Shown here: positions 7,820 through 17,054 of the stretch, piece after piece | Numbering within the stretch: position 1 is the first letter of the stretch | Layout of the letters: the number at the start of each line of letters is the position of its first letter | Assembly (NCBI GenBank): GCA_029262005.1 | Contig: JAJDAG010000022.1 | Coordinates: 1-64,000 of the forward strand | Direction of reading: 5' to 3' | From: Candidatus Zhuqueibacterota bacterium | GTDB lineage: Bacteria > Zhuqueibacterota > Zhuqueibacteria > Oceanimicrobiales > Oceanimicrobiaceae | DNA length: 64,000 nt | Position numbers and translations under genes: made by a program | The notes under the pieces: generated by a model | What the model saw: only the letters and a program-made list of their open reading frames with translations | Databases searched by the model: none | What the model was told of the DNA's origin: nothing

Positions 7820-8728
7820 TTAGGCATCCTCTGATATGCTCGTTTCTATGGCATGAAGAAATTGAATAACCGCTTCCGCCCATTGAACAGGATCTTCTAA
7901 CATGGGGTAATGTCCCAATCCAGCAAGCCACGTCAAGCGAGCGTGAGGAATTTCCTCTGCTAATTTTTGCGCAATCGCTTCAACAGCAATGGGATCTTCT
8001 CTTCCCCAAAGCACATGTGTTGGAAATTCACAGGTTTGAAGCGATTCAATCCAGCGATGCCAAAACCTGACGCGTTCATGCAAATATTGAGAAATTTGAG
8101 GGAGACGATAGCGACCGTCGTTATAATTAATCCCTTCCCAGAGAATATCAAGTTCATTCTCAGTAATCGCGTCTGACTGTCCTAATATATCCCGAAATCG
8201 TTGCTTAAAAAAACGTTTATTCGCCAACCGCACAAAAAGTGGCCCCAGATTTCGATGACGCATCAATTTTTGCGCAAGCGTCAAGTGGGCGAGTTCAATA
8301 TGAACACTTCCGTTACATAATGTGAGGCTGTTGAATTCGACTGCAAGAGTTCCTCTTTGCCGTCTTGCCAGGATTTCCGTTGCCACCGATGTTCCGTAAT
8401 CATGTGCAAGAAGATGAGCCGTTTGAATCCCTAACGCTTGCCAGACGCCAAGAGCCGTTTCGGCTTGTTCAATCAAGGAATAGGAATAATGTTCCGGTTT
8501 GTCAGAAAGACCAAACCCGGGATGATCGTGGAGAACCACATAGTAATGTTGTGACAGGCGTGAGAGCGTCTGAGCAAAATCATATGAAAATGTTGGGAAT
8601 CCATGTAAAATCAAAAGCGCAGGAGCTTTTTCATTTCCTGCGGTCACGACAAAAATTTTGCGCCCATATATTTCGAGAAATTGGCCGTTGTCTTTCCATC
8701 TTGATAATTCGGTAGATAAGGGTTCCAT
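7820..8728 (-). CDS. Alpha/beta hydrolase with Asp nucleophile, MEST/epoxide-hydrolase-like
   Basis: About 302 residues with a canonical alpha/beta-hydrolase layout. The oxyanion motif HGFPT, the nucleophile elbow AHDYGTSVA with Asp in place of Ser, the acid in WGREDPI and the histidine in GLGHYPMLEDP are all visible. HGFP plus HDYG plus the GINYNDGRYRLP segment strongly recalls the MEST/PEG1 family and bacterial relatives. These sit close to epoxide hydrolases and haloalkane dehalogenases, enzymes that use an Asp ester intermediate. The substrate is unknown. The start is uncertain: ATG 8728 has GAGGT 12 bases upstream, while ATG 8746 would add six residues without a ribosome site. It is transcribed alone. 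Confidence 0.85.
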   Translation of the reverse strand: MEPLSTELSRWKDNGQFLEIYGRKIFVVTAGNEKAPALLILHGFPTFSYDFAQTLSRLSQHYYVVLHDHPGFGLSDKPEHYSYSLIEQAETALGVWQALGIQTAHLLAHDYGTSVATEILARRQRGTLAVEFNSLTLCNGSVHIELAHLTLAQKLMRHRNLGPLFVRLANKRFFKQRFRDILGQSDAITENELDILWEGINYNDGRYRLPQISQYLHERVRFWHRWIESLQTCEFPTHVLWGREDPIAVEAIAQKLAEEIPHARLTWLAGLGHYPMLEDPVQWAEAVIQFLHAIETSISEDA

Positions 8729-8975
8729 TATGTACACATACCTCATATTTATTTGTGCTTTAACAACCGTTGCTCGTTGGCATCAGGATTTCAATGTACT
8801 GAACATCATTTAATTAAAAAACGTCGATAATTCTCCAAATTCAAAGTTAGCGCTTTTAGGTTCTCCAATCATTTAACCACGCCACAAGCTGTCTATTGAA
8901 CTCTTTGCCTTCATGCTGCTACGAACAAAAATTGCTATAAAAGAAAAATCAAGCATTAGACTTGATTAACCTGAT

Positions 8976-9114
8976 TAATTCACAAATTCACAATTTAAGG
9001 TCAAATGTCAAGCACCGGGTTGTCACTCAGGAGAAGCTTTGTATTAAAGCAAACTGCTGTGAATCAATAGAATTCCTCCTGAATGACAAAGATGTTGTGA
9101 ATTATTCAGGATAG
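8976..9114 (+). repeat. Palindromic dispersed element, copy 2
   Basis: Closely matches copy 1 (891-1037): the TTCACAAATTCACAATTT left end, GTTGTCACTCAGGAG, then AAACTGCTGTGAATCAA, then TTCCTCCTGAATGACAAAG and the right end GTGAATTATTCAGGATAG. The left stem arm has diverged by a few bases, so the hairpin is imperfect here. Confidence 0.8.
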
Positions 9115-9262
9115 TACCGTTACTTCTATCGGGTGGATTCTCATGCCACCCAATGCCATAACATGACAAACCCGCAGCCCGGGTGCTTTCCCAAAACGTG
9201 GACTTTACTTTTTCTCACGACTTTCTTATTATGGTTTTATGTCATTTTTTATAGTCTGCTCT

Positions 9263-9430
9263 ATTCATAAATTTTGCCGCAGAGTCACAGAGCACGCTGA
9301 GAATACGGAACTTAGAACAAATGCTTTCAATAAAAAAAAATAAAAATGAATGAGGGTTATCACACTTTTCAAGCTTTAATTGTCTGTTTTTTAAAACTCT
9401 GTGCTCTCTGTGGCTGATGCATAATTCAGG
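9263..9430 (+). repeat. Dispersed block shared with 24009-24160
   Basis: Begins ATTCATAAATTTTGC, contains AACTTAGAACAAATGCT and TGAATGAGGGTT, and ends GCTGATGCATAATTCAGG. The same order of segments occurs inverted at 24009-24160, with scattered differences. It contains the CTCTGTGCTCTCTGTGG motif common in intergenic repeats of uncultivated bacteria. No open frame is conserved. Confidence 0.75.
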
Positions 9431-9497
9431 TTAGCATATTCATAAAAAAAACCGCACGGCTGGGCCATGCAGTCAGGAAGCTGATTGAATTGAATAA

Positions 9498-10175
9498 ATG
9501 CGCATCTTAATTCTCGAAGACGAACATGACGTTGCAGCTTTTGTCAAGAAAGCGTTGACCGAAGAAAAGTATGCCGTTGATATCGCCCATGATGGTCGCG
9601 AAGGGGAAGACCTGGCGCTTTCCGAATCTTATGATCTGATCATCATCGATATCATGCTGCCGAAAAAAGATGGACTGGCGGTCTTAACCTCGTTGCGGAA
9701 GGAAGAATTGGAGACACCGGTTTTAATGCTTACCGCTCGTGGTGAAGTTCACGATCGGGTTGCCGGTCTGGATGCAGGCGCCGATGATTATCTTTCCAAA
9801 CCATTCGCGGTGGCCGAGCTTCGGGCCAGAGTGCGCTCACTTTTGCGTAGAGGCACATCGAGTAAATCGCCGGTTTTGCACGCAGGAGATTTGACCCTGG
9901 ATACCGTCAAACACGAGGTTCGACTAAATAAAAAACTCATTGAGCTGACCAATAGAGAGTACGCTATCCTGGAGTATCTTCTGCGAAACAAAAATCGACT
10001 GCTCAGCAAAGGCATGATCGCCGAACATGTCTGGGATTTTCACTTCAGCGCGGATTACAATCTTATTGAGGTCTACATTCGCCGCTTGCGCAACAAAGTG
10101 GAGCTCACAGGTCATCCCCGCATCATTCACACCATTCGCAACGGGGGCTACGTTATCCGGGAACCTGAAAATTGA
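9498..10175 (+). CDS. OmpR/PhoB-family response regulator
   Basis: 225 residues. The receiver domain (1-115) has acidic residues in LEDEHD, phospho-acceptor Asp51 (IIIDIMLP), the switch Thr in LMLTARG and the Lys in SKPF. The DNA-binding winged-helix domain (about 127-220) has LTNREYAILEYLL and the terminal RNGGYVIR hairpin. It overlaps the sensor kinase gene by four bases, so the two form one operon. It is predicted to control genes under kinase control; the two TonB receptor genes that follow at 12.1 kb are candidate targets, which is inference from position only. Confidence 0.95.
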   Translation: MRILILEDEHDVAAFVKKALTEEKYAVDIAHDGREGEDLALSESYDLIIIDIMLPKKDGLAVLTSLRKEELETPVLMLTARGEVHDRVAGLDAGADDYLSKPFAVAELRARVRSLLRRGTSSKSPVLHAGDLTLDTVKHEVRLNKKLIELTNREYAILEYLLRNKNRLLSKGMIAEHVWDFHFSADYNLIEVYIRRLRNKVELTGHPRIIHTIRNGGYVIREPEN

Positions 10176-11569
10176 GATACTCGATTCGCACACGCTTGAC
10201 CTTGCTGATTGCGCTGGCTTATGCAAGCGTTTTCTTTTTTCTGGTCGCTGCAGGCGCTTTGGCGCTTTATCTTGGTATCGAAAATGATATCGACAAGAAA
10301 TTGCGCACCGAACGAAATGGAATGCTCACCCTTTTTGAATCTGAATTTACCGGATTGCTGTCGGCCACAGGTTACCGGCGCAGTAAACTTACGGACGAAT
10401 TTCTTGCAAAGCTCAATGATATTCACGGCTACAAAAATCAATTTGTGATTTTCTCCCTCGAATCGGAGACCGGTCGGCGCGTTTATAGCGATGGTGGAAT
10501 CAAGAACGTACAATTATTGCTTCCCAAAGGATTTCTCACAAAAGAAGCAGCCTTTCACAACCAGCACCTTGTGGGTAAATTATATCGGGTTCTCATTGCG
10601 AAGCCGCTTTGGGGTACCCTGGTTGTCGGCATCGAAAATCAGGCCTTCTTCGAGGTCGCCGATCAATTCAAGGAAATACTTTTCTTTGGTGTTCCGCTGA
10701 CCCTCCTACTGGTTTTGGTTGGTGGCCATTTTCTCGCCCGACATGTTATGCGGCCTGTGGTCGCGGCCGCCGAAGCCACTGAAAAAATCACCCTGACCAA
10801 CCTTAGTGCGCGACTTCCGGATTACACGGGCAAAGACGAATTCGGCAAGCTTGTCAAGACACTGAATCAGATGATTGCGCGCCTGGAGCAAGGCGTCAAA
10901 CAGGTGCAGCAATTCACTCATGATGCAGCACATGAACTAAGAACACCGCTAACCACTCTACGCGGCGAACTGGAGATGGCATATCAGAAGCCAAGTATGC
11001 CGGACGCAGTGCGTGCGGGGTTACAGAAGTCCCTCGATCGTGCTATATCCATGAGTCAGATTGTGGACAACCTCATGCTTCTGGCACATTCAGAGACCGG
11101 CAATTACCCAATCCAAATGAGCACATTCCGGTTGCATGAGCTTTTCCATGACCTGGTGGACGATGTGCGAATGTTAAGTGAAGACCAGCCCATTGAAATT
11201 CTTTTGACACATTGCGATGTGGTGACATTTTCAGGAGATAAACAGCTAATTCAAAGGCTGTTACTGAACCTCTCTGATAATGCACTCAAAAATACCGAAC
11301 AGGGCTCCATTGAATTCACTTTGCGCAGGGGAAACAATCACATCCAGTTCACGGTTAAGGACACTGGGCGCGGCATCGCTAAAAGAGACTTACCTAACAT
11401 CTTTGACCGTTTCTACAGAGTACGGCAAGCCCGCGCGCGCAGCACTGGCGGCAGCGGACTTGGCCTGGCAATTTGTAAGTGGATTGTTGAGGCGCATCAA
11501 GGTTCGATAGGCCTGAATAGCCAAATAAAGAGGGGAACCACGGTCAAAATCATCTTGCCCATCGGCTAG
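10172..11569 (+). CDS. Membrane sensor histidine kinase
   Basis: 465 residues. Membrane helix 1 (about 8-32), a periplasmic sensor loop of about 130 residues without a recognised fold, helix 2 (about 168-190), HAMP linker (about 190-245), HisKA domain with phospho-acceptor His254 in AHELRTP, and HATPase_c with N-box (NLSDNALKNT), G1 (DTGRGIA) and G2 (GSGLGLAIC). The start is TTG 10172, overlapping the regulator stop as TTGA; the N-terminus MRYSIRTRLTL is typical of the family and no better start exists. All catalytic boxes are intact, so it is probably an active kinase for the adjacent regulator. Confidence 0.94.
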   Translation: MRYSIRTRLTLLIALAYASVFFFLVAAGALALYLGIENDIDKKLRTERNGMLTLFESEFTGLLSATGYRRSKLTDEFLAKLNDIHGYKNQFVIFSLESETGRRVYSDGGIKNVQLLLPKGFLTKEAAFHNQHLVGKLYRVLIAKPLWGTLVVGIENQAFFEVADQFKEILFFGVPLTLLLVLVGGHFLARHVMRPVVAAAEATEKITLTNLSARLPDYTGKDEFGKLVKTLNQMIARLEQGVKQVQQFTHDAAHELRTPLTTLRGELEMAYQKPSMPDAVRAGLQKSLDRAISMSQIVDNLMLLAHSETGNYPIQMSTFRLHELFHDLVDDVRMLSEDQPIEILLTHCDVVTFSGDKQLIQRLLLNLSDNALKNTEQGSIEFTLRRGNNHIQFTVKDTGRGIAKRDLPNIFDRFYRVRQARARSTGGSGLGLAICKWIVEAHQGSIGLNSQIKRGTTVKIILPIG

Positions 11570-12138
11570 TGACCGTATAATGTGCGGACAGGCGGATGCT
11601 ATGGAACGACCACGAGAATCCTGCAAAACAGCCGTCGGCCATCACTTCCAACAACGACTCCCGTCGATCGACTTTTTCTATTGAATTGCCCTTCCCATAG
11701 AAATATTTCGCGTCCGTATCAACGAATTTAATTGAAAGGCAACCTCTGTATTCTCACCCAAAAGCCCGCCACTAAATATTTAAACTCCAGATAAAAATCT
11801 CCGTCCGGCTCATGCTTAAGGTGAAAAAAAATTTTGTCTTGCGCACGCCAGCCAGGACGGCGGGCTAACATCGGCTGCGCATGCGCAGCATTCTATTATC
11901 CATATCATATTTTTGACTGCACAAGTCGAAATCGAATCGGAGAACGTCACTTGGCAGCGCCTCTTTCCGCAGGCGGCGGTTTCAGCTACAGTTCAGTTTC
12001 GTCAGTTATCTTGCCCCAGCTCAAAGAGAATCGAACTCACTTAATCCAATTAATGAATGACAGTCACTCAACCCCAAAGCTTGGAACAGGCACTTTTGAC
12101 TCCATAAAATTGACTACGAATCAAATCCGGAGATTATC
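11570..12138. other. Gap between two-component system and TonB receptors
   Basis: No gene is supported; the one open frame here lacks a ribosome site and any family resemblance. It should contain the promoter for the receptor pair. A perfect 16-base palindrome (GCTGCGCATGCGCAGC) lies at 11874-11889. Confidence 0.5.
11874..11889. promoter_or_regulatory. Perfect 16-base palindrome, possible operator
   Basis: GCTGCGCATGCGCAGC is self-complementary and lies about 250 bases upstream of the first tandem TonB receptor. A palindrome of this length is expected about once per window by chance, so a regulatory role is only a suggestion. Confidence 0.2.
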
Positions 12139-14574
12139 ATGAAATCCTTCATCTTATTTCTTCTTGTAACCTGTCTATTCAGCAATGGCATTATAATAGC
12201 CGCGCAAGGCAATCAATTCGCAAACACATCACTGAACAAACCTAACGGGGCAATAGAGGGTGTTGTTTTAGATAAAAAGACAGGCGCCCCGTTACCAGGT
12301 GTTAACATAGTAGTGGAAGGCACTCAACGAGGCGGCGCTACCGACTCAAAAGGAATTTTTCGAATCACAAATTTACCGCCGGGAACCTACAACTTGATAT
12401 TTTCCTTTATTGGATACGCCAGGATGCGGGTAGAAAATTTGAGTATAAGCAATGGCGAAACAACAAATATTGATGGTGTGGGAATGGAAGAAGAAGCAAT
12501 AACTCTTAAGACACTCGTTGTAACGCCGGGTCAATTTTCGATTATGGGCAATGCTCCTTTATCACGCCAAACACTTAGCAGTCAGGATATTCAGAACATG
12601 TCCTGGGCCGAGGACATTACCAGGGCGGTGGCACGGCTTCCCGGGGTTTCTTCAAGCGATTATTCTTCAAAATTTACGGTACGTGGCGGCGAGTCCGACG
12701 AAGTTCTCATGCTCCTCGACGGTATGGAACTTTATGAGCCGTTTCATCAGCGGGATTATTCGGGCGGGCTTTTCAGCATTGTTGATATAGCAACCATTCA
12801 GGGGATTGAACTAAATACGGGCGGCTTTTCTGCTGAATATGGAAATCGCCTGAGCGGCGTTTTTAATATGCGCACAAAAAAGGTGCCGGAAGGTCAACGA
12901 CACACATCGCTCGGACTTAGTATTCTCAACGCAGGCCTCTATACAGACGGCTCCTTCAATAACGGGAAAGGCTCTTATATCTTCTCCGCACGGCGAGGGA
13001 TGTTGGACCTACTTTTCAAGGTAGCGCCTTTTGCCGAAGAGGCCACGCTCGACCAGTCTGCGACGCCGGAGTTTTACGACCTGATGGCTAAGGTTGACTA
13101 TGCCGTGAGTCCCAAACATTTATTGTCATTTCACGGGCTCCGTGCCGGCGATAAAACAGGAATCGAGGATGTTTCTGAGGATGGAAACTTTGACAAGAAT
13201 GATACAAAGTACGGCAACACATACGGATGGCTAACCCTTAATTCCAATTATACACCCAATCTTTTTTCCCGCACAATACTCTATACCGGTTATATCACGC
13301 ACGACCGAAATGGATCTTTCAATAAATATGAGCCTTCGGATAAGGGTAATTTTCAGCTCTCCGATCAACGGAATTATTCACTGCTTGGCATCAAACAGGA
13401 TTGGAATTGGGATGTTTCGCACAAACTATTCCTTTCGAGCGGATTTGAGGCCAAGCACGTCAATACGGACTATAAGTATTTCAGTCACCTTGAGGAAATT
13501 CGGGTCAATTCAGCCGAAGAGCTTTACGATTTTAACACAACAAGAAATATCAGCATCAACCCATCCGGCCAACAGCTTGGGCTATACCTGACAAACCGTT
13601 TCAAAGTATTGCCTAAACTGGTCATGCAAACCGGACTTCGGTACGATTACACTTCCTATACAAAGGACAATTTATGGAGTCCTCGTGTTGGTCTTGCTTA
13701 TGCCTTTTCCGAGAATACATTTTTGCGCGGCGCCTGGGGATATTACTACCAGACACAGTTTATCAACAATCTGGATATCAATAACGGGAATCTGACATTT
13801 AACCCTGCCGAGCTGGCCAAACATTATGTGCTCGGCTTTGAGCACTTGTTCGCTAATGGCATTAATTTACGTCTGGAGGGTTACTATAAAGACCTTTCAG
13901 ATTACAGCCCTCTCTGGCAGAATTTAAGAGACCATCTGGAAATTTTTCCCGAAGCCAGAAATGACAATGCCCGGGTGGTTCTGAATGGCGCTACGTCGAA
14001 AGGAATCGAACTTTTTCTAAAATATGATAAAGGTGGAAAAATATCCTGGTGGTTTAGCTATGCTTTGGCAAAGGCGGTGGATAATATCAAAGAGATAGAA
14101 TACGACGGCTTTCTGACGAAGCGAACGGGTAATGTACCCCGGTTAAATGACCAACGTCACACCATTTTTGCTGATGTAAACTATCGTCCAAATAGTCAAT
14201 GGCATTATAATCTATCGTTCCAGTATTACCGGGGATGGCCGCGTACAAATTACACTTATCAAATTCAAACACTTGCCAACGGTGACCTGCATTTCTATCC
14301 GATCCACCAGGCGTTTAACGGGGAAGTTTATCCGGCGTATCATCGGCTGGATTTACGCATCAATCGGCGTTTCAAGACCGGACACGGTGCGCTTACAGCC
14401 TTCCTGCATTTGATCAATGTGTATAATCGTGAAAATCTGAAGAAGTTCGATCTGGATACGAGGGACGATGAAGGCAATTTCTCACTTGATGCTCAGGGCA
14501 ACTATGTTCCATTTCGCGATGATTCGTACTGGTTTGGTTTAATCCCTGTGATTGGGACGAGCTGGGAGTTTTAG
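12139..14574 (+). CDS. TonB-dependent receptor, first of a tandem pair
   Basis: 811 residues. Signal peptide about 1-22, carboxypeptidase-regulatory-like domain about 34-120 (VVLDKKTGAPLPGVNIVVEG), plug about 135-250 with the VRGGESDEVLMLLDGMELYE region, then a beta-barrel ending in SWEF with the terminal aromatic residue expected of outer-membrane barrels. There is no STN domain, so it is not expected to signal through a FecR protein. ATG 12139 has a GGAG site. It is paralogous along its length to the next gene (for example PGQFSIMGNAPLSRQTL versus PGSYSLMGREPSVRQTL). No SusD or hydrolase partner is nearby; the substrate is unknown. Confidence 0.93.
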   Translation: MKSFILFLLVTCLFSNGIIIAAQGNQFANTSLNKPNGAIEGVVLDKKTGAPLPGVNIVVEGTQRGGATDSKGIFRITNLPPGTYNLIFSFIGYARMRVENLSISNGETTNIDGVGMEEEAITLKTLVVTPGQFSIMGNAPLSRQTLSSQDIQNMSWAEDITRAVARLPGVSSSDYSSKFTVRGGESDEVLMLLDGMELYEPFHQRDYSGGLFSIVDIATIQGIELNTGGFSAEYGNRLSGVFNMRTKKVPEGQRHTSLGLSILNAGLYTDGSFNNGKGSYIFSARRGMLDLLFKVAPFAEEATLDQSATPEFYDLMAKVDYAVSPKHLLSFHGLRAGDKTGIEDVSEDGNFDKNDTKYGNTYGWLTLNSNYTPNLFSRTILYTGYITHDRNGSFNKYEPSDKGNFQLSDQRNYSLLGIKQDWNWDVSHKLFLSSGFEAKHVNTDYKYFSHLEEIRVNSAEELYDFNTTRNISINPSGQQLGLYLTNRFKVLPKLVMQTGLRYDYTSYTKDNLWSPRVGLAYAFSENTFLRGAWGYYYQTQFINNLDINNGNLTFNPAELAKHYVLGFEHLFANGINLRLEGYYKDLSDYSPLWQNLRDHLEIFPEARNDNARVVLNGATSKGIELFLKYDKGGKISWWFSYALAKAVDNIKEIEYDGFLTKRTGNVPRLNDQRHTIFADVNYRPNSQWHYNLSFQYYRGWPRTNYTYQIQTLANGDLHFYPIHQAFNGEVYPAYHRLDLRINRRFKTGHGALTAFLHLINVYNRENLKKFDLDTRDDEGNFSLDAQGNYVPFRDDSYWFGLIPVIGTSWEF

Positions 14575-14609
14575 CCACTTTTAAAGCAATTATCAATCCG
14601 GGAGATATT

Positions 14610-17024
14610 ATGAAACCGTTAATTTTATTTCTAATAGGCTTGTTTTTAAATGTCGGTATTTTGACGGCATTTGAAACTGAAAGTGCACCCACTGCAATGA
14701 CATCAAAGGCTAAATCAGGTGGTACTATCAAGGGGTTGGTTTTGGATAAAAGTACCGGGAAGGCCCTTTCAGGTGTAAATATAACCATAAAGGGTACACG
14801 GAAAGGTACGACCACAAATCAAAAAGGTGAGTTCACGCTTGCGAAAATTCAAACCGGCGCATACACATTAATATTCGATTACATCGGGTATTCCAGGAAA
14901 ATCTATGACAATATCAGCGTAACAGCGAACAAAACAGTCGATATCAAATTAGTTGAAATGGATGAACAACCCATTACCGTTAAGGAAATTGTTGTGACTC
15001 CCGGGAGCTATTCACTGATGGGCCGCGAGCCATCGGTTCGACAAACCTTGACAAGTGAAGACATTAAGATGATGGGCTGGGCCGAAGATATTAGCAGGGC
15101 AGTGCAAAGGGTTCCAGGAATCGCAGGAAACGACTTTTCCGCAAAATTTAATGTCAGGGGTGGTGAGGAGGATGAATTGCTGGTTTTGCTTGATGGCATG
15201 CAGATTTACAAGCCTTTTCATCAAAAAGATTTTGGTGGCGGGCTTTTCAGTACTGTGGATATAGAAACAATTGAAAGCCTCGATCTCCTGACCGGGGGCT
15301 TTACCGCCGAATACGGCGACCGGATGAGCGGCGTTCTTAGTTTGAGAACCAAAACCCCGAAAGGAAAGCGCCAGACATCCCTGGGCTTTAGTTTGATGAA
15401 CCTGCGGGCTTTCTCCATGGGAAATTTTCAAGGTGATAAGGGCTCCTGGTTGTTCTCAGCAAGGCGGGGATATCTCGACATCATCAATAGCCTCACAAAG
15501 AATGAATTCAAGCTTCGTCCCAAGTATTATGATATCACGGCCAAGATTGCGCATAAGTTTAATCAAAATCACACCCTGTCTGCGCATGTATTCCTCGCCA
15601 GTGATGACTACAAATTGGATGAAGAGGTCATTGAAACAGGTAAAACCATACCGAATATTGACTTTGTTGATACTAGCTATCAAAATAACTACGGCTGGCT
15701 GACTCTAAGCTCTCTGTTTTTACCGGAATTGCATGCGCGTACCTTGCTGTACAGCGGCGGCGTCAGGCAAAAGAGATTCTGGGACCAGTTTGACGATGAT
15801 CCCGAGGGGAATTTTAACAGCGCCACCATAAATGACAATAGGGATTTCACACTTTTTGGATTAAAACAGGATTGGGCGTACGAAGCTTCAAAAAATGTCT
15901 TCATCAAACTCGGCATCGATCTCAAAAAATTAAATGTGGACTACACGTATTCCAATGAAATCATGAATGAATTCATCGCCGCCGACGGCACACTGACGGA
16001 TCAGACAGAGTCCTTTGAAGCGAGCAAAAGTCAGAGTGGCAGCCAGCTCGGATTTTATGTGTCAAGTCGTTTTAAACTCCTCGCTCCCTTTACGCTGGAA
16101 ACCGGCCTTCGCTATGATTATGCATCCTATACCGATGACAGACTTTGGAGCCCTCGACTAAACATGGCCTACGCATTTGGCGATGCAACTTTCTTACGAG
16201 CAGGATGGGGGCTTTTCTATCAAACTCAAGGCATTGATGAGCTGCGGATCGAATTCGGCGAAACCGCATACCAGCCCGCGGAGTTATCGAAACATTATGT
16301 GCTGGGCTTTGAGCATTTATTCAATAATGGCCTGCACTTTCGCGCTGAGGGTTATGTGAAGAGAATCAGCGATTTGCAGGATACGTACATCACTTTCAGA
16401 AACATCGATGAATTCTTTCCCGAGGCCCGGGATGACCAGATAAAATTAACCATCGATAAGGCAAACACAAGCGGTATTGAGTTTTATTTGAAATACGATA
16501 CCGGCAATAAGTTTTCCTGGTGGGTTAGCTATGCGCTATCTCAGGCCGCCAACGATGTCCAGAATATCCAATACAAAGGGCGGCTTGTAAAGCAGACAGG
16601 AACGCTCCCTCGTCCATGGGATCAACGACATACGATTAATTTCGACCTTAACTATCGTCTCAATAGAAGCTGGCATTTTAACCTTGCATGGCAATATCGC
16701 AGTGGTTGGCCATACACACCTTTTGAGGTCAAGCGCATAGCCAGAGAAGATGGAACCTTTGCCTATTATCACGATTATGGTCTGTTTAATGGCAGCCGAT
16801 ACCCGGCGTATCATCGCCTGGACATGAGAATCAATAAGCATTTCCACACTTCAAAAGGGGAAATTACTATTTTTCTTCACATTATTAATGCATATAATCA
16901 TGAAAATATTAACAATTTTGATTTTTCTGTATTAGAGGAAAATGCTGACAATTTCCGCTTTGAAATTGATAAGGAAACCTGGTTTAGCATTCTGCCATTC
17001 ATAGGCGTCAGTTGGAAGTTATAG
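14610..17024 (+). CDS. TonB-dependent receptor, second of a tandem pair
   Basis: 804 residues, starting 35 bases after its paralogue with a similar ribosome region (CCGGGAGATATT before ATG 14610). Signal peptide about 1-22, carboxypeptidase-regulatory-like domain about 38-125, plug about 140-255 (RGGEEDELLVLLDGMQIYK) and a beta-barrel ending in SWKL. The shared domain order and many matching barrel strands (ELSKHYVLGFEHLF in this copy, ELAKHYVLGFEHLF in the other) show a tandem duplication. The two probably form one transcript and may import related ligands. The next 3' sequence is the long dispersed repeat. Confidence 0.93.
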   Translation: MKPLILFLIGLFLNVGILTAFETESAPTAMTSKAKSGGTIKGLVLDKSTGKALSGVNITIKGTRKGTTTNQKGEFTLAKIQTGAYTLIFDYIGYSRKIYDNISVTANKTVDIKLVEMDEQPITVKEIVVTPGSYSLMGREPSVRQTLTSEDIKMMGWAEDISRAVQRVPGIAGNDFSAKFNVRGGEEDELLVLLDGMQIYKPFHQKDFGGGLFSTVDIETIESLDLLTGGFTAEYGDRMSGVLSLRTKTPKGKRQTSLGFSLMNLRAFSMGNFQGDKGSWLFSARRGYLDIINSLTKNEFKLRPKYYDITAKIAHKFNQNHTLSAHVFLASDDYKLDEEVIETGKTIPNIDFVDTSYQNNYGWLTLSSLFLPELHARTLLYSGGVRQKRFWDQFDDDPEGNFNSATINDNRDFTLFGLKQDWAYEASKNVFIKLGIDLKKLNVDYTYSNEIMNEFIAADGTLTDQTESFEASKSQSGSQLGFYVSSRFKLLAPFTLETGLRYDYASYTDDRLWSPRLNMAYAFGDATFLRAGWGLFYQTQGIDELRIEFGETAYQPAELSKHYVLGFEHLFNNGLHFRAEGYVKRISDLQDTYITFRNIDEFFPEARDDQIKLTIDKANTSGIEFYLKYDTGNKFSWWVSYALSQAANDVQNIQYKGRLVKQTGTLPRPWDQRHTINFDLNYRLNRSWHFNLAWQYRSGWPYTPFEVKRIAREDGTFAYYHDYGLFNGSRYPAYHRLDMRINKHFHTSKGEITIFLHIINAYNHENINNFDFSVLEENADNFRFEIDKETWFSILPFIGVSWKL

Positions 17025-17054
17025 TTTCGGCGGGGTGATGGCCATTACTTTTTC

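Larger units (their letters stand above)
8747..9497. other. Gene-free gap built largely from repeats
   Basis: No coding region is convincing here. The gap holds palindromic element copy 2 (8976-9114), a small GGGTGG/CCACCC hairpin at 9131-9151 and a 168-bp block (9263-9430) that recurs inverted near 24.1 kb. The promoter for the downstream two-component system should lie near 9430-9497, but no clear consensus was found. Confidence 0.6.

Noticed and set aside
11834-12142. Open frame of 102 codons before the tandem receptors
   Set aside because: No ribosome site, odd composition and overlap with the receptor start; it crosses a palindrome and looks like chance.
1824-17024. Polysaccharide utilisation loci
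   Set aside because: TonB receptors occur without SusD-like proteins or glycoside hydrolases, so there is no support for a PUL.
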